64,000 bases of DNA from Salegentibacter salarius (GTDB taxonomy: Bacteria; Bacteroidota; Bacteroidia; Flavobacteriales; Flavobacteriaceae), in the NCBI RefSeq assembly GCF_900168265.1, contig NZ_FVZF01000019.1, positions 1-64,000 on the forward strand. The letters run 5' to 3'. Positions 59,879 to 64,000 of this stretch are shown in pieces (the first letter of the stretch is position 1; the number at the start of each line of letters is the position of its first letter). A program made the position numbers and the translations under genes. The notes under the pieces are model-generated. The model searched no databases and was not told the DNA's origin. It saw only the letters and a list, made by a program, of their open reading frames with translations.

Positions 59879-60428
59879 AACGTTTGCCTGACCGTTGGTA
59901 AAGTATAAAGAAAGTAATTGCAAAGATAATTCCTACTGCTGCACCTACCAGTACATCTCCGGGATAATGAACTCCCACATAGATTCGGCTTAACATAAAC
60001 ATTAATGGCCAAATAAGTACCACCCAAATCCAGGGATACTTATCTTTTAAAGAGAGAATAAAGAATAAAGCTGCGGCGGTAGATACTGCTGAATGTCCAG
60101 AGAAGAAACTATAATTATCTGGTGTTTGCAGAATTCTAATTATATCGGCAATTTCAGGTTGATTGTTGGGCCTAAGCCGCAAAAAGAAATTTTTAACTAC
60201 ATTGGTAAACCCGTAAGTAGAAAGGGCAGTTGCAAGTATAAATAAGCTGGTAAAAAGCGCTTTTTTCCAGTGAAAGGCTACAAAATAAAGAATAAAAAAA
60301 GTAACATATAGTGGAATCCAGTTTTGAATGGTAGTTACGGTAATCCAAAAATTATCGTAAGATTCAATTCCTAATCCGTTAAGGTAAATAAACAGCTCGC
60401 GATCCCATTGTTTTAGCTGCTCTAACAT
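59871..60428 (-). CDS. PAP2-family phosphatase
   Basis: A 185-residue inner-membrane protein with five to six hydrophobic helices and all three PAP2 motifs: KNFFLRLRPNNQ (KxxxxxxRP), FFSGHSAVS (the PSGH motif with Phe for Pro) and SRIYVGVHYPGD (SRxxxxxHxxxD). It likely hydrolyses a lipid phosphate such as undecaprenyl pyrophosphate or phosphatidate on the periplasmic side. 9 nt separate it from the upstream tatA gene, so the two are co-transcribed. Confidence 0.93.
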   Translation of the reverse strand: MLEQLKQWDRELFIYLNGLGIESYDNFWITVTTIQNWIPLYVTFFILYFVAFHWKKALFTSLFILATALSTYGFTNVVKNFFLRLRPNNQPEIADIIRILQTPDNYSFFSGHSAVSTAAALFFILSLKDKYPWIWVVLIWPLMFMLSRIYVGVHYPGDVLVGAAVGIIFAITFFILYQRSGKRFI

Positions 60429-60437
60429 ACAAAGTAA

Positions 60438-60719
60438 TTAAAATCTACGCTTTACTGAACCGGTAATCTCATCAATATCCTCTTTCACTTTATCGATCTC
60501 ACCTTTAACATCTTTAGAAATATCGGTATCTATACCTTGCTTATCGGCACTTTTCTGAATTTCTGTTTTGATATCGTTAGAGGCATTTTTAAGCATTTTC
60601 ATTCCTTTTCCCATTCCGCGGGCGATATCAGGAATCTTATCGGCACCAAAAACCATTACCAGAATAAAAAGGATAAAGGCAATCTCTGCACCACTAATAA
60701 AAAGGGGTATGATGTTCAT
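60438..60719 (-). CDS. tatA: Twin-arginine translocase TatA/TatE family protein
   Basis: A 93-residue protein with one N-terminal membrane helix (GAEIAFILFILVMVFGADKI), the conserved hinge FGADKIPDIARGMGKG and a long amphipathic acidic/basic tail. TatA forms the pore part of the Tat export system for folded proteins; TatC is not in this window. It is followed 9 nt later by PAP2. A terminator of the upstream M1 gene separates it from that gene. Confidence 0.92.
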   Translation of the reverse strand: MNIIPLFISGAEIAFILFILVMVFGADKIPDIARGMGKGMKMLKNASNDIKTEIQKSADKQGIDTDISKDVKGEIDKVKEDIDEITGSVKRRF

Positions 60720-60751
60720 AGCAAAACAAATATAGCCACAAATTTAAGCAT

Positions 60752-60780
60752 AAAAAAAGCCGACTCGTTAAAGTCGGCTT
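60752..60780 (-). terminator. Terminator of the M1 peptidase gene
   Basis: AAGCCGACT (60757-60765) with AGTCGGCTT (60772-60780), and a T7 run when read on the minus strand (60752-60758). Confidence 0.9.
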
Positions 60781-60789
60781 AAAAATATT

Positions 60790-63102
60790 TTAGTTTCCAA
60801 GATTCTCCTTGAATTCCTCAAACTTATTGGTAGTCTCCTCTTTAGGCCAGGTGTTGTTGCTTACATCAACATCTGCTGTCTCAAGATCTGGGTCTACCAC
60901 AATTTTGGTGATCTCTTTAGTAGTAGCAATAGCTTTTGTCGCCACCTCATCGTTCATTCTCCATAATTGCACCGGATACCTCTTCATTTCGGTAGAACCA
61001 TCTGCATAAGTGAATTCAACAATTAATGGCATTGGAATTCCTCCCGGTTTTTCAAAAGTAACCTGGTAGAAATATTTAGGATCTTTTAGCTTGGCTCTTT
61101 CTTCTTCAGAAAAATTATCCATCACATACTCTTTAATTGTAGGTGAATTTTCTAAAACAGATTTTCCTTTTAAACTTTCGTCAAAGTCTTCACTATCTTC
61201 TTTCACTACATATACTGCATCTATCTCTTCAGGATCTGCACCGTAACGCTCTAAAAATTCTTTTCCTTCTTTGGTAGCATTATCGGTTATATAAAGTTTT
61301 TGTACTTCTTTAATTCCCATATCTACGTTTTGCGTAGTATAGAACCATCCTCTCCAGAACCAGTCTAAATCTACTGCTGAAGCATCTTCCATTGTTCTAA
61401 AGAAATCTTCTGGAGTTGGGTGCTTAAACATCCAACGGTGAGCAAAAGTTTTGTAGGCATGGTCAAAAAGCTCGTGGCCCATTACGGTCTCTCTCAAAAT
61501 ATTTAGAGCCGTTGCTGGTTTTCCATAAGCATTATTCCCTAACTGGTATACATTCTCCGGGTTAGACATAATTGGAGCAATATACTTTTGGTTTCCTCTC
61601 ATATAAGGAACAATTTTAGAAGGAATACCTCTTCGAGATGGATATTGCTCTAAAGACCCGATAGCTTCCGGATATTTTTCTCCAAATTCCTGCTCTGCAA
61701 GATACTGGCTAAAGGTATTTAAACCTTCATCCATCCAGCCCCACTGGCGTTCGTCGCTGTTTACGATCATTGGGAAGAAGTTATGTCCAATTTCGTGAAT
61801 AATTACACTAATCATCCCAAACTTCGTTCTATCAGAATATGTTCCGTCTTCATCTGGACGTCCATAATTCCAACAGATCATAGGATATTCCATCCCCTGG
61901 TTTCTTGCATGAACCGAAACCGCCTTATGATATGGATATTGAAAAGTTTGTTTAGAGTAAGATTTTAAAGTACTGGCTACGGCCTTTGTAGACCACTCTT
62001 CCCAAAGTGGATTTCCTTCTTTTGGATAAAGAGAAACCGCCATAACATCTTTCCCCATAACATCTGTTGCCATCATATCAAGAATGAATTTTCTTGAAGT
62101 AGAAAATCCAAAATCCCTAACCATATCGGCTTTATATTTCCAGGTTTTAGTTTTGTTAGAAAAAGACTTTTCTGCTTCTTCAGCTTCTGCCTGGGTTCTA
62201 ACAATTACAGGTTCGTCGTAAGACTTTTTGGCCTGCTCATAGCGGCGCATCATTTCTTTAGTGTAAACTTCATCACGGTTTTGAAGTTCTCCTGTAGCTT
62301 CCATAATATGATCTGCAGGAACGGTGATATCTACTTCGTAGTTACCAAAAGGAAGGGCAAACTCACCACTTCCCCAAAACTGCATATTTTGCCATCCTTC
62401 AACATCATTGTAAACTGCCATTCTTGGAAAGAATTGAGCAATTACGTAAGCATTATTTCCGTCCTTAGGAAAATGCTCATATCCGCTTCTTGCTCTATCG
62501 GTAATATGATTGTTGATATTGTACCACCATTTCATTTCAAACTCAAAAGATTCGCCAGGCTCTAAAGGCTCTTCCAAATCTATTCTTAGCATCGTTTGAT
62601 TGATGATGTAATTTAATTTATCTCCATTATGAGTTAATCCAACAATATTAAAACCACCATCAAAAGGTTCTTCCATATGCTCATCAACAAAACGCTGTGG
62701 CGTAGCAACCGGTCTCATTCCACTAGGGTTACGATCTGCAGTTGGTGCATCTTTCTTACGCACATTTTGGTCTAACTGCACCCATAAATATTCCAATTCA
62801 TCGGGAGAATTATTATGATAAGTTACTTCGGCTTCGCCGTCTAAACGAGTATTTTTATCGTCTAAAACAATATCCATTTTATAGTCTGCCTGGTTTTGAT
62901 AGTAGGCTTCCCCTGGCGCACCGGCACCGGTTCTATATTGATTTGGAGTTGCAAAGGTTTTATAAAGTTGTTTAAACTTATTGTTATTCTCGTGACCTTC
63001 CTGTTTTGGTTTTTGCTCTTCGGCTTCAGATTCCTGGGCCTGCATACCGCTTACAAAAAGCATCACTAAAGCGAAACTTAATAATCTTAATTTGTTCATC
63101 AA
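60790..63102 (-). CDS. M1 family metallopeptidase, exported
   Basis: A 770-residue zinc aminopeptidase-like protein with a signal peptide (MMNKLRLLSFALVMLFVSGM). The zinc site is H436-E-I-G-H440 and the third ligand E459, spaced exactly as HExxH-x18-E. The usual GAMEN exopeptidase motif is absent in clear form, as in many Bacteroidota M1 proteins of this subfamily; YPMICWNYG lies in that region. N-terminal beta domain (about 70-300), catalytic domain (about 330-600) and helical/beta C-terminus. It digests peptides outside the cytoplasm. The DUF6702 gene is 59 nt upstream, a common pairing. Confidence 0.92.
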   Translation of the reverse strand: MMNKLRLLSFALVMLFVSGMQAQESEAEEQKPKQEGHENNNKFKQLYKTFATPNQYRTGAGAPGEAYYQNQADYKMDIVLDDKNTRLDGEAEVTYHNNSPDELEYLWVQLDQNVRKKDAPTADRNPSGMRPVATPQRFVDEHMEEPFDGGFNIVGLTHNGDKLNYIINQTMLRIDLEEPLEPGESFEFEMKWWYNINNHITDRARSGYEHFPKDGNNAYVIAQFFPRMAVYNDVEGWQNMQFWGSGEFALPFGNYEVDITVPADHIMEATGELQNRDEVYTKEMMRRYEQAKKSYDEPVIVRTQAEAEEAEKSFSNKTKTWKYKADMVRDFGFSTSRKFILDMMATDVMGKDVMAVSLYPKEGNPLWEEWSTKAVASTLKSYSKQTFQYPYHKAVSVHARNQGMEYPMICWNYGRPDEDGTYSDRTKFGMISVIIHEIGHNFFPMIVNSDERQWGWMDEGLNTFSQYLAEQEFGEKYPEAIGSLEQYPSRRGIPSKIVPYMRGNQKYIAPIMSNPENVYQLGNNAYGKPATALNILRETVMGHELFDHAYKTFAHRWMFKHPTPEDFFRTMEDASAVDLDWFWRGWFYTTQNVDMGIKEVQKLYITDNATKEGKEFLERYGADPEEIDAVYVVKEDSEDFDESLKGKSVLENSPTIKEYVMDNFSEEERAKLKDPKYFYQVTFEKPGGIPMPLIVEFTYADGSTEMKRYPVQLWRMNDEVATKAIATTKEITKIVVDPDLETADVDVSNNTWPKEETTNKFEEFKENLGN

Positions 63103-63161
63103 TTGTGTTTTAATTTAAAGATTGCTAAAAATAAATATTTTTCCGGGCCTTTCCTTAAAAT

Positions 63162-63665
63162 TTAAGGAAAAGTGAGTTTTTCTGTTTCCTGCTGCCGCAT
63201 AAGAAGTAAACTTTTAGTTTTGTCATTTACTTTTACGTGTACTACATTTTTTTGATCGTCAAAAAGATCGGTCAGGATCTCGTTGGTGACTTCAATTTTA
63301 TTAAAGGGAGCCAGGTTTTCAACTTCAATATATAGTACCAATTGATCGGCATCATATTCTTTTCCTAAATAATTTAGCTGAAGTTCTTCCCCATTAACCT
63401 GAAGCCTTAATTTTTGCTTGAGATATTTTGAAATATTTTCGGTAACCGCTCCTTCTTCTGCTTCCTCTGAAAGTTGAAGCTCTGCGCCATAACGTTCGTT
63501 TAAAACATCTTCAAAATCGTCTATAAAAACGCGGGTAATAATTTGAAGACTCTGCTTTTCATTATTGTATTCAATCTCGGTAACGCTTAAATAAAATTCG
63601 TGAGCCCCCGATTTAAATCCCGAAAGCAAAAAAAAGCTGGCAAGAATTAGGCTTATTTTTCTCAT
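63162..63665 (-). CDS. DUF6702 family exported protein
   Basis: A 167-residue protein with signal peptide MRKISLILASFFLLSGFKSG, then AHEFYLSVTEIEYNNEKQSL and RVFIDDFEDVL, which are hallmarks of DUF6702, a family almost always placed directly before the M1 gene in Flavobacteriaceae. The mature part is beta-rich, with no cysteine and no catalytic motif. Function unknown; probably a partner or accessory of the neighbouring M1 peptidase, which is inferred from location only. Confidence 0.85.
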   Translation of the reverse strand: MRKISLILASFFLLSGFKSGAHEFYLSVTEIEYNNEKQSLQIITRVFIDDFEDVLNERYGAELQLSEEAEEGAVTENISKYLKQKLRLQVNGEELQLNYLGKEYDADQLVLYIEVENLAPFNKIEVTNEILTDLFDDQKNVVHVKVNDKTKSLLLMRQQETEKLTFP

Positions 63666-63691
63666 TAATTTTTTCTAGTATGGAGCAAATA

Positions 63692-64000
63692 TCAATCCAA
63701 AGTCTTTAAGTCCTTAAATTCTGCCGCTTTAGATTGAAAAAACTCATATAATTTTAAAGGATTTTCTAGCAGAATTTCCAAATCATAATTTTCAGCACAA
63801 TAATACGCAAAATTCATTATCTCGCTTTCCGGGATATTAAAGTCTGTAGTGAAGGTTTCTTCCGTAATTAGATAAATCGCTTTTTCCACCTGAAATTTTA
63901 AATCGGCATTTCCCTGCCTTTTTTCCAACTCATCTAAAGTCCCGTTTAGTTTATTCATAATTGGCGCCAGAGGAATATTGCCTGTTAAAACGCCAATTAC
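63692..64000 (-). CDS. 3' part of a larger gene, cut by the window edge
   Basis: The frame stays open from the window edge at 64000 down to the stop at 63692 (103 codons). The visible C-terminal part (NKLNGTLDELEKRQGNADLK, ENPLKLYEFFQSKAAEF) is helical and charged, with no motif. In related genomes the gene before DUF6702-M1 often encodes a carboxypeptidase-regulatory-domain protein with a helical C-terminus, so this may be its end. An internal ATG at 63958 is probably not the real start. The assignment cannot be made from this fragment. Confidence 0.6.
   Translation of the reverse strand, partial: VIGVLTGNIPLAPIMNKLNGTLDELEKRQGNADLKFQVEKAIYLITEETFTTDFNIPESEIMNFAYYCAENYDLEILLENPLKLYEFFQSKAAEFKDLKTLD

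Overview
ORGANISM. The window looks like a chromosomal segment of a marine or saline Flavobacteriaceae bacterium (Bacteroidota). I infer this from the moderately AT-rich DNA, TAnnTTTG-type -7 promoter boxes, Bacteroidota families (DUF1573, DUF6702, DUF2805/TIGR03643, short-form Psd, SusC-like receptor with a carboxypeptidase-like N-terminus) and a photolyase/kynurenine gene set. A Gramella/Salegentibacter/Zunongwangia-like genus would fit, but I cannot name it. No rRNA, tRNA, CRISPR array, prophage or transposase gene was seen. LAYOUT. 1-6.6 kb: yaaA, then a visibly AT-rich three-gene cassette (NUDIX hydrolase, PLD-SF2 helicase-DUF3427, HNH endonuclease) that looks like a defence system, followed by a small HTH-like gene and a structured intergenic element. 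6.8-10.1 kb: small genes and an SDR among many copies of a 28-nt oriented palindromic repeat. Two 87%-identical GIY-YIG nuclease genes are embedded in these repeats and each has a repeat copy about 30 nt before its start codon. 10.1-14.8 kb: rluD, a PASTA protein, ddl, coaD and a toxin-antitoxin pair whose toxin carries an in-frame stop. 14.8-20.3 kb: an operon of a PQQ-dependent dehydrogenase and a TonB receptor resembling PqqU/YncD, then an M14 peptidase. 20.2-33.5 kb: housekeeping block (NUDIX, pyrE, SRPBCC, birA, rsfS-ftsH, LUD-cdsA-psd-ACBP, valS, DUF1573, aminotransferase-murB). 33.6 kb: a complete-looking TPP riboswitch that is not followed by any gene. 33.8-43.9 kb: fasciclin lipoprotein, glycosyltransferase plus ECF sigma, lipA-gap-hybrid kinase, lpxK, NIF3 and a zinc-ribbon-family protein that has lost its cysteines. 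44-51 kb: lipoproteins, msrA, a K+/H+ antiporter, kynurenine 3-monooxygenase and an old yellow enzyme. 51-56.7 kb: flavin reductase, DUF2256, DASH cryptochrome, Fe-S photolyase, a small membrane protein, an SDR and a lipoprotein. 56.8-64 kb: class A beta-lactamase-like protein, kynureninase, O-methyltransferase, PAP2, tatA, M1 peptidase, DUF6702 and the 3' part of a further gene at the window edge. HOW IT FITS. Most of the window is vertically inherited core metabolism: cell wall (ddl, murB, lpxK), phospholipid (cdsA, psd), cofactors (coaD, birA, lipA, kmo/kynU for NAD) and DNA photorepair. The accessory signals worth attention are the NUDIX-helicase-HNH cassette, the GIY-YIG/palindrome (REPIN-like) family, including one doublet that sits inside the loop of a transcription terminator, the PQQ dehydrogenase/receptor pair and the orphan riboswitch. 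All family assignments come from reading motifs by eye; no database search was possible.
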